DNA of 64,000 nt, taken from the NCBI GenBank assembly GCA_022452285.1, contig JAKUNG010000012.1:1-64000 (forward strand), written 5' to 3'. The notes under the pieces are model-generated. The model saw only the letters and a list, made by a program, of their open reading frames with translations. It was not told the DNA's origin and did no database searches. The stretch is from Terriglobia bacterium. Lineage in GTDB: Bacteria > Acidobacteriota > Terriglobia > Versatilivoradales > Versatilivoraceae. Made by a program: the position numbers and the translations under genes. Below, piece after piece: positions 16,098-24,630 of this stretch (position 1 is its first letter; each line of letters opens with the position of its first letter).

Positions 16098-16950
16098 TAT
16101 TATTCTGAAATCTACTTTCCCAAAGTCGCCATTCTGGAAAATTTAATAGCTGGTCAATGTCTTCAAAAGTAGCAATATTTTGAAGATATTCCGATGGTTC
16201 AGCCTGATTTTTGAGTTTGTTTAAAGTAGTTTCCATAGCGCGAACAGATGCCATTAGTGCTGTGAGTGCATATGCAACAATGTTAAAGCCTAAAGTTTGA
16301 AGGTCTTTTATTGGTAAAATTGGTGTTTTTCCTCTTTCAATTTGATTTAGCATGAGAGGTTTGTTAAATGAACTGCCAATTCTCTTTATCTGGTCCACGG
16401 AGGTTGGAGCTTCAACAAAAATTATGTCTGCACCAGCTTTTTGGTAAAGTAAACCCCGATCAATAGCATCATCAATCCCTGTCACAGCAATGGCATCTGT
16501 TCGCGCTATAATGAGAAAGTTGTCACTTTTTCGAGCTGCAATAGCTGCTTCCAATTTTCGAGCCATTTCTGAAGCATCAATTAGTTGTTTTCCAACTGTA
16601 TGACCACATTTCTTAGGAATTTGCTGGTCTTCAAGTTGAATTGCCTGTGCTCCTGCCCATTCATACTCTTGGACAGTACGCCGAATATTGACGAATCCAC
16701 CAAATCCAGTGTCAGCATCTGCCAAGACTGGAATCTTTACTGTCCGAACCAAATTATGCAATCGTTCAAGCATTTCGGAAAATGAAATTAGGCCAGTGTC
16801 AGGGAAACCAAGATGGGAAGCAGAATGGCCAAATCCAGAATGATAAACTGCTTCAAAACCACAATTTTCAATGACTCTTGCTGAAACCATGTCAAAACAA
16901 GCTGGAACAACTAGTGGCTTTTTATTTTTAAGACGCTGCTTTAATATCAT
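16087..16950 (-). CDS. Isocitrate lyase/PEP mutase family protein (PrpB-like)
   Basis: 287 residues, the size of methylisocitrate lyase PrpB and carboxyphosphonoenolpyruvate mutase. The barrel shows the metal-binding DADTGFGG, then QLEDQQIPKKCGH, whose KxCGH loop carries the catalytic cysteine of the lyase branch, and RTDAIAVTGID. Lyase activity on a 2-methylisocitrate-like substrate fits best, but no prpC or prpD is present to confirm a methylcitrate cycle. It is not possible to exclude oxaloacetate hydrolase or CPEP mutase activity. Confidence 0.87.
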   Translation of the reverse strand: MILKQRLKNKKPLVVPACFDMVSARVIENCGFEAVYHSGFGHSASHLGFPDTGLISFSEMLERLHNLVRTVKIPVLADADTGFGGFVNIRRTVQEYEWAGAQAIQLEDQQIPKKCGHTVGKQLIDASEMARKLEAAIAARKSDNFLIIARTDAIAVTGIDDAIDRGLLYQKAGADIIFVEAPTSVDQIKRIGSSFNKPLMLNQIERGKTPILPIKDLQTLGFNIVAYALTALMASVRAMETTLNKLKNQAEPSEYLQNIATFEDIDQLLNFPEWRLWESRFQNNIKL

Positions 16951-17058
16951 GGAAAGTTTTTGCTCTGAATTGACTGTAATAAAATTACAAGCATTTAAGT
17001 TCTACTAAGAACAAATTTGATTCCAGGTTGATTCATAAATAGATTGTACATCCTGAAA

Positions 17059-17571
17059 TTAAGCTTCAGGGGAAGAAAGACCAAGAATGCCTTCGACTCG
17101 TTGTGATCCATAGGTTACCGACAATATTAGATGCCCATCAGTCTTTCCATGTCCACTGGTTATATCTAGGTTTAGATGATGTGATTTAGGTTGTTCTTGA
17201 AATGTATGGGTTTCCATTGCAACTGCTTTGTCAGACTTAGTATCACTGTCAGATTGTTTTTTAGGTACGAGCATGAGAGTCCATTTGTTATTTGATATAG
17301 CTTTTGCTCGGACCATATATTGACCAGGTTTTATGCTTTTTTTGTTGATCTTAACCTTTTGACTTAAGTCAAGGGTAGCTCGACCACAATGAAAGACAAA
17401 CCCCTCCTTAATTGTAGATAAATGTTCTGAGTTAAATGGAACCGTAAAATAGCTCAATTTGAAATCTATTCCTTCAGCCGAAACTGAAACATTTTTTCTA
17501 ATGTGTGGGTGGGAAGTGATCAAGCTAGTTAAACCAAAAATAAAGACTAATACTAACGTCAGCTTCTTCAT
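17059..17571 (-). CDS. Secreted protein, DUF2911-like
   Basis: 170 residues. A clear signal peptide (1-20, ending near LITSHPH) leads to a beta-rich domain. The phrases VKINKKSIKPGQYMVRAK and NKWTLMLVPKK match the pattern of DUF2911 proteins (xGKxLxPGxYxLxA...WTLxxN), periplasmic or extracellular beta-sandwich proteins of unknown function. A strong Shine-Dalgarno (AAGGAGACCCAA) precedes the ATG. No neighbour suggests a role. DUF2911 is my best guess from pattern, not certain. Confidence 0.7.
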   Translation of the reverse strand: MKKLTLVLVFIFGLTSLITSHPHIRKNVSVSAEGIDFKLSYFTVPFNSEHLSTIKEGFVFHCGRATLDLSQKVKINKKSIKPGQYMVRAKAISNNKWTLMLVPKKQSDSDTKSDKAVAMETHTFQEQPKSHHLNLDITSGHGKTDGHLILSVTYGSQRVEGILGLSSPEA

Positions 17572-17805
17572 TTGGGTCTCCTTTTAGTTCTCAAAATGAT
17601 TAGTATGTTTTATAAATGAAATTCTATACAAAAAAAAAGCGTAGTGCCTATTTTATTCCTAATTTTTCAGAAAAGGTTTTTGATTTATTTAAAAGAACTT
17701 CAACTTCTACAAATTTAAAAAATTGTACTTGGAAACAGTTAGGTAAGTAGGAAGTCCGTTGTTAAAGAATATAGAAATTTAACAAATTTTACATTATTTA
17801 TCAGT

Positions 17806-18102
17806 TTATGTGTTCTCATCCTCTTTATACATATAACGAATACTGTGTTTAAAAATTAGGAGATTAGATTCAAGATGACGATTGATTTTAATAGAATTTC
17901 GATCATACCATTCGATATTTCCACATATCTTTTCGCCATCAGTTGTAACTAAAACCATTGACGTTTTATTTTGCATTTGTTTCAGGTAATAGAAACTTTC
18001 AGCATTAGTTTGTTCTGGATGATCTTGGTTTTTATTTTGGGATCGTCCAGATGGATTTCCCTTAATCTTAGAAAGTGACGACCGAATAAGTCGGCGATTC
18101 AT
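17806..18102 (-). CDS. Hfq-like Sm-fold protein with N-terminal extension
   Basis: 98 residues. Residues 1-33 are a basic/polar extension (MNRRLIRSSLSKIKGNPSGR). Residues 34-92 read as an Sm domain: an N-terminal helix ESFYYLKQMQNKT, strands around MVLVTTDGEKICGNIEWYDR, and an Sm2 strand LLIFKHSIRYMY in which Lys85-His86 match the YKHAIS motif of Hfq. It should form an RNA-binding ring acting in sRNA regulation. AAGGAG lies upstream; two overlapping ATGs four bases apart occur and only the second is in frame. It is not next to miaA or hflX, the usual Hfq context. Confidence 0.78.
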   Translation of the reverse strand: MNRRLIRSSLSKIKGNPSGRSQNKNQDHPEQTNAESFYYLKQMQNKTSMVLVTTDGEKICGNIEWYDRNSIKINRHLESNLLIFKHSIRYMYKEDENT

Positions 18103-18621
18103 TCATTTTTCTCCTTAGTAGGGTCAGCCCTATAAAAATTATGACAGTTAGGCCTGCAGTTTGTCTAAAATGGTTTTCCTGCAATCAGTATGTTGGATTT
18201 ACATTTAGTGAAGCTCATATAGTTTAAGGAATCCATACATTAACACTTGGTAGGCACAAAAAGTTAATGGTATTTGTAACTGGAATCGGGGGGGTAAAAC
18301 AGTGCTAACCTAAACAGCTTGGGAATTACCATTTTGTGATTTTAGCCCTCGAATCTTAAAAAGTGTCCGAACGTTACCACAATTTTAAAAGAGGGACAAG
18401 GAGCAGAATTGATGAACATCCAAGATTCAGGCAATATAATCAATGTTTAACTTTTGGGTAGAAAAGCTTTCAACAAGATTAACGAGAAACAATCCCTTTT
18501 GCCTAGTAATAAGAATATTATTGGGGGGGTAATAGGTGTGAAAATGATTTTACTATTTTTCTAGAATGATCAGACAATAACCAACACAAAATGTTTTTGT
18601 TCTTGGTTTCAGTCAATACAA
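18103..18621. other. Intergenic region with two G7 tracts, no gene recognised
   Basis: About 520 bases without a convincing gene. Two isolated seven-G runs (18288-18294 and 18533-18539), both followed by TAA, stand out in this AT-rich context. I tested it by eye for 6S, 4.5S, RNase P and tmRNA consensus motifs and saw none. It may hold promoters, a small RNA or a decayed gene. Confidence 0.5.
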
Positions 18622-19629
18622 CTAAAACGTCGATGAAGGACGAGTCAGTCCACTTAAGGTGAATAAAAACTGATCTAAAGCTAAATTTTTGTTTAAATTT
18701 CGTTCTAAACCCTTTGTGAGCCAGTCAAGAGATTGAGCAGCCGCACGGATTTGTTGAAATGTTACTTTTCTGCTTAAAATGTTAAGTTTTTGGTGGAGGT
18801 CGATGTTGGTGATCATTCCGCCTGATGGATCAATTTTAAGAATAAAGATATCACGGACTAACTTCTGCAAAATATTTAAGTTGGAATTGAAACGGTCCTT
18901 CTGCTTAAAGGACGTAAGGTAATCCATAACTTTTCTGGCTTGGTGGTAGGATAAATTATCAATGCAGGCGTCCAAGGCAATTATTAATTCCCCTCGAGCT
19001 TTGCGGTACTGGTTCAGATCCAATGTAAGTGCTTTACCAAGGCTACCCTCTGAAAGGTTTTCAACTAGTGGAATATCTTCAGGCGAAAAGGTTGACTGTT
19101 GTTTTAGGATTTTTTGAAGGATATGTGATTCTAAGGGAGAAAAATGAAAGGTTTGACATCGAGAGCGGATAGTTGCTAAAAGGTCTCTTGATGAATCAGT
19201 TATAAGAATTATTGATGAAGTGTCAGGAGGTTCCTCCAAGGTTTTAAGAATTGAGGTAGCAGCTTCTATACGTAGATGGTGGGCTTGGTCAATTATAAAT
19301 ACTCGATGTTTGCCTTCGAAAGGTTTGAAAAATACCTCCTTATTTAACTCCCTCATTTGATTAATTTTGATAAAAGTACCATCAGGAGAATATGTTTTAA
19401 CATCTAAATGGATGTTTTTGTTGATTTTTAGGCAACTTGTACAGGAATCACAAAAATCATTAGAAAGTTTTTTGCAGTTTAGTGCCTTAGAAATATAGTG
19501 AGCCAGCGTCCATTTACCTATTCCAGAAATTCCAGAAAACAAAAAAGACGAGAGGTTTTTCCCTTCTGATAACTGTTGCTGAATTGATTTTAAAATGGGA
19601 GTATTGCCCATAAAATTATGGAATCCCAT
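18622..19629 (-). CDS. holB: DNA polymerase III subunit delta'
   Basis: 335 residues. An AAA+ clamp-loader domain with Walker A GISGIGKWT (33-41), zinc-module cysteines 52, 60, 63 and 66 (CDSCTSC), the sensor region LKTLEEPPDTSSIILIT and the SRC motif in SRCQTFHF. The C-terminal collar domain is divergent. It serves in the clamp loader that places the sliding clamp on DNA. Its start overlaps the end of tmk by 14 bases; tmk-holB is a widespread pair. An AGGAGA ribosome site lies inside tmk. Confidence 0.93.
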   Translation of the reverse strand: MGFHNFMGNTPILKSIQQQLSEGKNLSSFLFSGISGIGKWTLAHYISKALNCKKLSNDFCDSCTSCLKINKNIHLDVKTYSPDGTFIKINQMRELNKEVFFKPFEGKHRVFIIDQAHHLRIEAATSILKTLEEPPDTSSIILITDSSRDLLATIRSRCQTFHFSPLESHILQKILKQQSTFSPEDIPLVENLSEGSLGKALTLDLNQYRKARGELIIALDACIDNLSYHQARKVMDYLTSFKQKDRFNSNLNILQKLVRDIFILKIDPSGGMITNIDLHQKLNILSRKVTFQQIRAAAQSLDWLTKGLERNLNKNLALDQFLFTLSGLTRPSSTF

Positions 19630-20272
19630 TTATTTCTCCTGTACACAATAAGGGCATAATCAATTGAATTATTTCATTTTGAATTTTGTTAATTGATTGG
19701 CTTCCATTAATGATGTGAATTCGTCCTGGTTCTTTTTTTGCAACTTCGAGATATCCTTTTCGAACTTGATGGAAAAAAGTTAAGGACTCTTGTTCATAAC
19801 GTCCTTCCTCATTGTGGTTTTTAAGATTCCTCTTTCGAGCCCTAGCTAATGCAATGTTAGGATCAATATCAATCAATATGGTCATATCAGGTTTTCTGTT
19901 TTGACTGACTAAGTCATTAAGGAATTTGATGAGATTAAGATCTAGATTTAGACCATACCCCTGATAGGCTACGGTAGCATCTTTAAAGCGATCGCATAAG
20001 ACCCAGACACCATCATTTAGAGCTGGAACAATATTTTCATGAATGTTTTGATTTCTAGCTGCAGAGTACAGTAAAAGTTCACTAATTGGCAGCAAGTTAG
20101 ATGTTTCATTACTTAGTAGGATTGACCGGATTAATTCACCGACGGAGGTGCCACCTGGTTCTCGTAGCAAAGAAACTTTAAGGCCTTGATTAGTTAAATA
20201 ACTATACAACAATTGGACTTGTGTAGATTTTCCACATCCGTCAATGCCTTCGAATGTAATAAAAGGAGCCAT
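19616..20272 (-). CDS. tmk: Thymidylate kinase
   Basis: 218 residues. The P-loop FEGIDGCGKSTQ (7-18), the DRF motif in LCDRFKDATVAYQGYG and the lid region RKRNLKNHNEEGRYEQ define dTMP kinase. It phosphorylates dTMP to dTDP for DNA synthesis. The REPGGTSVGE stretch is the nucleotide-binding loop. First gene of the tmk-holB unit; divergent from yggS across 233 bases that should contain both promoters. Confidence 0.97.
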   Translation of the reverse strand: MAPFITFEGIDGCGKSTQVQLLYSYLTNQGLKVSLLREPGGTSVGELIRSILLSNETSNLLPISELLLYSAARNQNIHENIVPALNDGVWVLCDRFKDATVAYQGYGLNLDLNLIKFLNDLVSQNRKPDMTILIDIDPNIALARARKRNLKNHNEEGRYEQESLTFFHQVRKGYLEVAKKEPGRIHIINGSQSINKIQNEIIQLIMPLLCTGEINGIP

Positions 20273-20505
20273 AGAAGAAAAAGACTAGATTATTTTCTGA
20301 GTTGCCAGTGCTATGAAAAATATTCATAACGACAGCTACTAAAGGTATCAAAATTTAGATACAACATTTGTAAGTGTAACTCTAAGTAAGATAAGATGTG
20401 TGTCTTTTCTCAAATTCACTCTAATATTGCTGTAGTTAAGAAAAAAAGTAGTAGTTATATTAAGGTAAAAGTTCATTTGTCTGAGGTGAAAAATCGGTAC
20501 TGGTT

Positions 20506-21198
20506 ATGATTGCTGAAAATATTCAACGGATTCAATATTTAATTGAAATGGCTGCAGCCCGTTCGGGACGTCAGGCTGAATCTGTCCAATTAATAGTAGT
20601 TTCTAAAATGGTAAAAGTGGAATCCATTCTTGAGGCGTTAGCCTCAGGAATCCAATGTCTAGGGGAGAATAGAGTTCAAGAAGCACAATTTAAAAAAGCA
20701 GCTTTAACTGGATTAGATTATGAATATCATTTAATTGGTCCCTTACAAACTAACAAAGTTAAGCTAGCTATTAATACTTTTGATTGTATTCAGACAGTAG
20801 ACAGTCTTAAATTAGCAAATCGTATTGATCGTTTAGCCGAACTTGAGGACAAAGTTGTCAAGATTCTAATACAAGTTAATATAGGTAGGGAACTCCAGAA
20901 AACAGGAGTAATGGAGGATCAGCTGGAAGAGTTTGTTCAAGAACTTATGCAATTGGAACATATTTCAGTAGAGGGGTTAATGGCAATTCCTCCATATTTT
21001 GATGATGTTGAATCTGTCAGGCCATATTTTCGTCGGATGAAGAGTTTGTTTAGTACTCTTAATGACCGTATACGAGGTCGACTAAAAATGGATACTCTTT
21101 CTATGGGAATGAGTAACGATTTTGAAATTGCAATTGAAGAAGGGGCGACAATGGTTCGGGTTGGGAGTGCCATTTTTGGTAAACGTTCTATTATTTGA
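20506..21198 (+). CDS. yggS: PLP homeostasis protein, YggS/PROSC family
   Basis: 230 residues. A single alanine-racemase-like PLP barrel with the PLP lysine in VVSKMVKVESI, then CLGENRVQEA, HLIGPLQTNKVK and a C-terminal LSMGMSNDFEIAIEEGATMVRVGSAIFG, all diagnostic. It binds and delivers pyridoxal phosphate and influences amino-acid and keto-acid balance, without known catalysis. The usual KT(K/R) after the lysine site is replaced by KMV. No strong Shine-Dalgarno. It is followed by a 399-base non-coding gap. Confidence 0.94.
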   Translation: MIAENIQRIQYLIEMAAARSGRQAESVQLIVVSKMVKVESILEALASGIQCLGENRVQEAQFKKAALTGLDYEYHLIGPLQTNKVKLAINTFDCIQTVDSLKLANRIDRLAELEDKVVKILIQVNIGRELQKTGVMEDQLEEFVQELMQLEHISVEGLMAIPPYFDDVESVRPYFRRMKSLFSTLNDRIRGRLKMDTLSMGMSNDFEIAIEEGATMVRVGSAIFGKRSII

Positions 21199-21597
21199 CA
21201 TCTGATAATTATGGGCTTTTTTAATGTAGCTCCACTGAATGAAATGAATCGAAGAAGTTTTAATATTTATGCTAATCTTCCTGATGTCAGTTGATAGGTC
21301 AAAATAATGTGCAATGGTGAAAAAAAGGTTGTCGGAGGAAATGGAAATTATTTAAAACTTCGAATGGTTAAATAAGTAAAAAAGGAGAAAGTAAACCAAC
21401 TTCTTATTCTTAAAAAATTATCAGATATCCTGAAAGCTAAGATTCAAATCAAAATAGAGGCTAGCTCCCAAGTAAGAGTTCGGAAGGTTTTGCATTATAG
21501 GGCAGATCATTTAATCAAATGTCTTGGTTTGAATTAGTTGAAAAATAGAGCTATTAGAATTTTATTGTTCAGTTAATAATTATTAATAATAAATTTA
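21199..21597. other. Intergenic region, nothing recognised
   Basis: About 400 AT-rich bases between yggS and the small membrane-protein pair. No coding frame, RNA gene or terminator stands out by eye. Confidence 0.5.
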
Positions 21598-21993
21598 ATG
21601 AAAGGGTCTAAGCCATTGAAGTTGATTTTTCTTAAACCAGTACTAATAGGTTTTAGCGCTTTAATTTTTCCAGGATTAGGCCACCTACTTCTAAAGAAAT
21701 GGCTTAGGTCTGCTGTTCTGGCATTTGCAATTCTTTTGCTGTTTTTGTTTGGACTTAAAATGGAGGGAAAACTTTACATATTAGGCTCTGATCAACTGAT
21801 TGAAATCGTTTTATTTATTGCTGATTTTTGTAATGGAATTCCATACATTCTTGCTAAGTATTGGGGTTTTGGCGAGGGAAATTTGGAAAATCAATCTTTT
21901 GAGTATGGAACTACCTATCTTGCAGTGGCGGGCTTATTGAACCTTTTAGTTGCCATAAATGCTTATGATATAGCTGTAGGTCGAAAACATTAA
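21598..21993 (+). CDS. Small polytopic membrane protein, DUF6677-like
   Basis: 131 residues with three or four predicted membrane helices. It starts with a TM2-like PGLGHLLLKKWLRSA segment, continues with a charged FGLKMEGKLYIL linker, and ends with FEYGTTYLAVAGLLNLLVAINAYDIAVGRK. That ending resembles the DUF6677 family, whose function is unknown; the assignment is from memory of the pattern. The ATG lies in a very AT-rich leader with no Shine-Dalgarno. It is followed after one base by another small membrane-protein gene, so the two probably act together. Confidence 0.75.
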   Translation: MKGSKPLKLIFLKPVLIGFSALIFPGLGHLLLKKWLRSAVLAFAILLLFLFGLKMEGKLYILGSDQLIEIVLFIADFCNGIPYILAKYWGFGEGNLENQSFEYGTTYLAVAGLLNLLVAINAYDIAVGRKH

Positions 21994-21994
21994 T

Positions 21995-22168
21995 ATGGTT
22001 ATCCCTCACTTCATGGCTGTCCTAATTTTTGCTTTTTCTGTATCTATCGTTTTTGCATTGACTACTAAAGAAAATGTCCGTGAACAACTGAGCTATGGTT
22101 TGTATACATTTTTAGCTTTTTGTTTGGTAGCTATCGGTTTTGGATGGTTGATGAGAATTATCCTTTAA
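21995..22168 (+). CDS. 57-residue single- or double-helix membrane protein
   Basis: A short frame starting one base after the previous stop. It encodes 57 residues: a first helix (HFMAVLIFAFSVSIVFAL), a charged TTKENVREQLSYG loop, and a second helix ending WLMRIIL. The tight coupling, good codon content and sensible topology support a real gene that is short enough to be missed by size cut-offs. It is convergent with glycerate kinase, whose stop is immediately adjacent. The function is unknown, probably with the DUF6677-like partner. Confidence 0.7.
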   Translation: MVIPHFMAVLIFAFSVSIVFALTTKENVREQLSYGLYTFLAFCLVAIGFGWLMRIIL

Positions 22169-23356
22169 TCAGTTAAATTTCTCCTCAATCATTTTTTTTT
22201 GGCCGAACGAATAAGAAAGCAAGCGAGCAATCTGTTCTGATTGTTCTTCGATTAGTTGGGCAGCTTGTGAAATGGCATCCTTAATGCTCATTGGTGAGTT
22301 AATAATACTAAAGAGGGCGGTAAATCCTTCATTAAACAAACTGTCAACATTTTTACCAATACTTCCTGCAATCCCTATCACTGGAACTTCTAGTTCTTTA
22401 GCAAGTTTAGCCAACATTCCCGGACCTTTTCCAAAGGGAGTCTGAAAATCTATCTGTCCCTCTCCGGTGATAACATAATCAGCCCGTTTAACTTTTTTTT
22501 GGACTTTGAGGAGATCAAAAACTAGATCACTGCCTGGACGAAGTTGAGCATTTACTAACCCCATGAAGCTTCCTGCAATGCCTCCTGCAGCACCTGTGCC
22601 AGGTACTCTGGAGATGTCTAATCCAGTTTTTTTAAGGATAATGTTCCCAAAACTGATTAGTGCTAGGTCTAATTCCTTCACCATTGCAGGAGTAGCTCCT
22701 TTTTGAGGACCAAAAACATGGGCAGCTCCTTTAGGACCAACAAGAGGATTGTCAACATCACACGCAACCAAAATCCTTACTTTTTTTAAAAGTGGGTTAA
22801 CATGATTTGTTTCAACTCGTACAATTGATTTAAGTCCTTTTCCACCTCTTGCAACTGGTTTGTTCCTAGAATTAAAAAACTCAAAACCAAGTGCTTCTAG
22901 GGCTCCAATACCTCCATCAACAGTTGCACTGCCTCCAATACCTAGAATAATGTCCTTAACACCTCGCTTTAGGGCGGCATTAATCAACTGACCTGTTCCA
23001 TAGCTAGTTAATAGCATAGGATTACGATGTTTCGGTGTCACGAGAGCTAATCCAGATGCCCTCGACATTTCAATCACTGCAGTTTTTCCATTTCCAGTTA
23101 AGCCATATTCTGCAGTGATTTTTCTCCCAATCGGGTCAAGAACAGGACTGCGTAATTTTTTCCCATTTGTCCCAGAAACTACAGCCTCCAGAGTTCCATC
23201 ACCGCCATCTGCTATTGGAAGCTTGGTAATGATAGCGTTAGGTAATATCTTTTGGATTCCCTTTGAAATTGCATTGGCTGCATCAGTAGCAGTCAAGCTT
23301 TCTTTGAAAGCATTGGGAGCCACCAAAATCCGTATTCGTTTTTTTGAAGAAGACAT
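22169..23356 (-). CDS. garK: Glycerate 2-kinase (GarK/GlxK family)
   Basis: 395 residues from the ATG at 23356, chosen because GGAGGAA sits eight bases upstream; an ATG five codons earlier overlaps that site. Family motifs: APNAFKESLTA at the N-terminus, LPIADGGDGTLEA, GIGGSATVDGGIGALEALG, GTGAAGGIAGSF and ITGEGQIDFQTPFGKGP. It phosphorylates D-glycerate to 2-phosphoglycerate, feeding glyoxylate or serine-derived carbon into glycolysis. No other glycerate-pathway genes are adjacent. Confidence 0.93.
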   Translation of the reverse strand: MSSSKKRIRILVAPNAFKESLTATDAANAISKGIQKILPNAIITKLPIADGGDGTLEAVVSGTNGKKLRSPVLDPIGRKITAEYGLTGNGKTAVIEMSRASGLALVTPKHRNPMLLTSYGTGQLINAALKRGVKDIILGIGGSATVDGGIGALEALGFEFFNSRNKPVARGGKGLKSIVRVETNHVNPLLKKVRILVACDVDNPLVGPKGAAHVFGPQKGATPAMVKELDLALISFGNIILKKTGLDISRVPGTGAAGGIAGSFMGLVNAQLRPGSDLVFDLLKVQKKVKRADYVITGEGQIDFQTPFGKGPGMLAKLAKELEVPVIGIAGSIGKNVDSLFNEGFTALFSIINSPMSIKDAISQAAQLIEEQSEQIARLLSYSFGQKKMIEEKFN

Positions 23357-23424
23357 GTTCAATTCCTCCAAGAGTTGTCTGCAATCATTAATTCTGTCGA
23401 AACTATATCTATACTTCTAAAGTT

Positions 23425-24630
23425 TTAATAGAGCGGAAGTTGTTTATGAATTTCCCCTACGGCACCAACAAACCTTGATGCAATGGCATCTAGAGCCAAC
23501 CGAATTTCTCTACGCACTAGTGGGTCAGTTTCTAAATAAGATGTATGAGTTAAAATTGACTTAGCTTTATTACCTCCAATATTGCCAAGTGCCCAGGCAG
23601 TGTGGATTCTCACTAAGGATTCCTGATGCACCAAGGCTTGTTCTAGGTAGGGTATGGCTAACGTGTCTTTACTATTACCCAAAGCTACGGCAACGTTACG
23701 GAGAAATCCACTATATCCACAACGTTTAACTGGACTAAAACGAAAGTGCTGATTAAATTCCTTTTTTGTCAGTTGTATTAGTTTCGTTAGTTGGGGAACG
23801 TGATTTCCTTCAGAAGGATAGAATGATGATTCCATTGTGGGTTGGGCAAAACGGTTCCAAGGACATACATCTTGGCAGTCATCACAACCAAAAATTCGGG
23901 TTCCTATCAAGGGCCTAAGATCTAAAGGAATGACTCCCCGGAGTTCTATGGTTAGGTAGGAAATACATAATCGAGAGTCAACCACGTAAGGAGCTACTAT
24001 TGCGCCAGTGGGACAAGCCCTAATACACTTGCAACATGTACCACAGTAATTGTTGCTTTGTTCATCATAAGTAAGAGGAACATCGATTAAAATTTCTCCC
24101 AAAAACAACCAAGATCCTTGCTCACGGCTTATCAGATTAGAATGCTTCCCAATCCACCCTACGCCTGCTTTGTGGGCCCATACTTTATCCATCACGGGAC
24201 CAGTATCAGAATAAAAGAGACCTTGACATGAAGGTATGGTTTCCTTAATCCAGTTGGCTAATTTCCTAAGACGTTTTTTTAAAACTTGATGGTAATCCTC
24301 TCCCCAAGCATAACGGGATATTTTACCAATCATAGGATCTTCTGAGTGTTTTTCAGATACATAATAGTTCATGCCAAGTGAAATAATTGAACAGGCTTGT
24401 TCTAGAACAAGGTTAGGATTCTGTCGTTTTTCAGCTGTCCTTGCCATCCAGTGCATTTCTCCCTGATGCCCTTGCTGGAGCCAAGAATCAAGACCACTAT
24501 TTTTTTTTATTTGATCAATTTGACTAAATCCTACCTTTGTAAAACCTAACTTTAGAGCTTCTAATCTAATTGTTTTTGTAAGTAAATCTATCGGGGGTGA
24601 GGTTTCAGGCTTTGGGATGTGTTCTGTCAT
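23425..24630 (-). CDS. queG: Epoxyqueuosine reductase QueG
   Basis: 401 residues. A B12-binding N-terminal domain with the conserved SDTGPVMDKVWAHKAG and GWIGKHSN, followed by two 4Fe-4S clusters in CGTCCKCIRACPTGAI and CDDCQDVCPWNRFA, and C-terminal HEAT repeats that grip tRNA (LVRIHTAWALGNIGG). It reduces epoxyqueuosine to queuosine at tRNA position 34. Its start overlaps the end of xerC by 26 bases. It is the last gene of the topA-trmFO-xerC-queG series, so that run ends in two tRNA-interacting or DNA-acting enzymes. Confidence 0.95.
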   Translation of the reverse strand: MTEHIPKPETSPPIDLLTKTIRLEALKLGFTKVGFSQIDQIKKNSGLDSWLQQGHQGEMHWMARTAEKRQNPNLVLEQACSIISLGMNYYVSEKHSEDPMIGKISRYAWGEDYHQVLKKRLRKLANWIKETIPSCQGLFYSDTGPVMDKVWAHKAGVGWIGKHSNLISREQGSWLFLGEILIDVPLTYDEQSNNYCGTCCKCIRACPTGAIVAPYVVDSRLCISYLTIELRGVIPLDLRPLIGTRIFGCDDCQDVCPWNRFAQPTMESSFYPSEGNHVPQLTKLIQLTKKEFNQHFRFSPVKRCGYSGFLRNVAVALGNSKDTLAIPYLEQALVHQESLVRIHTAWALGNIGGNKAKSILTHTSYLETDPLVRREIRLALDAIASRFVGAVGEIHKQLPLY

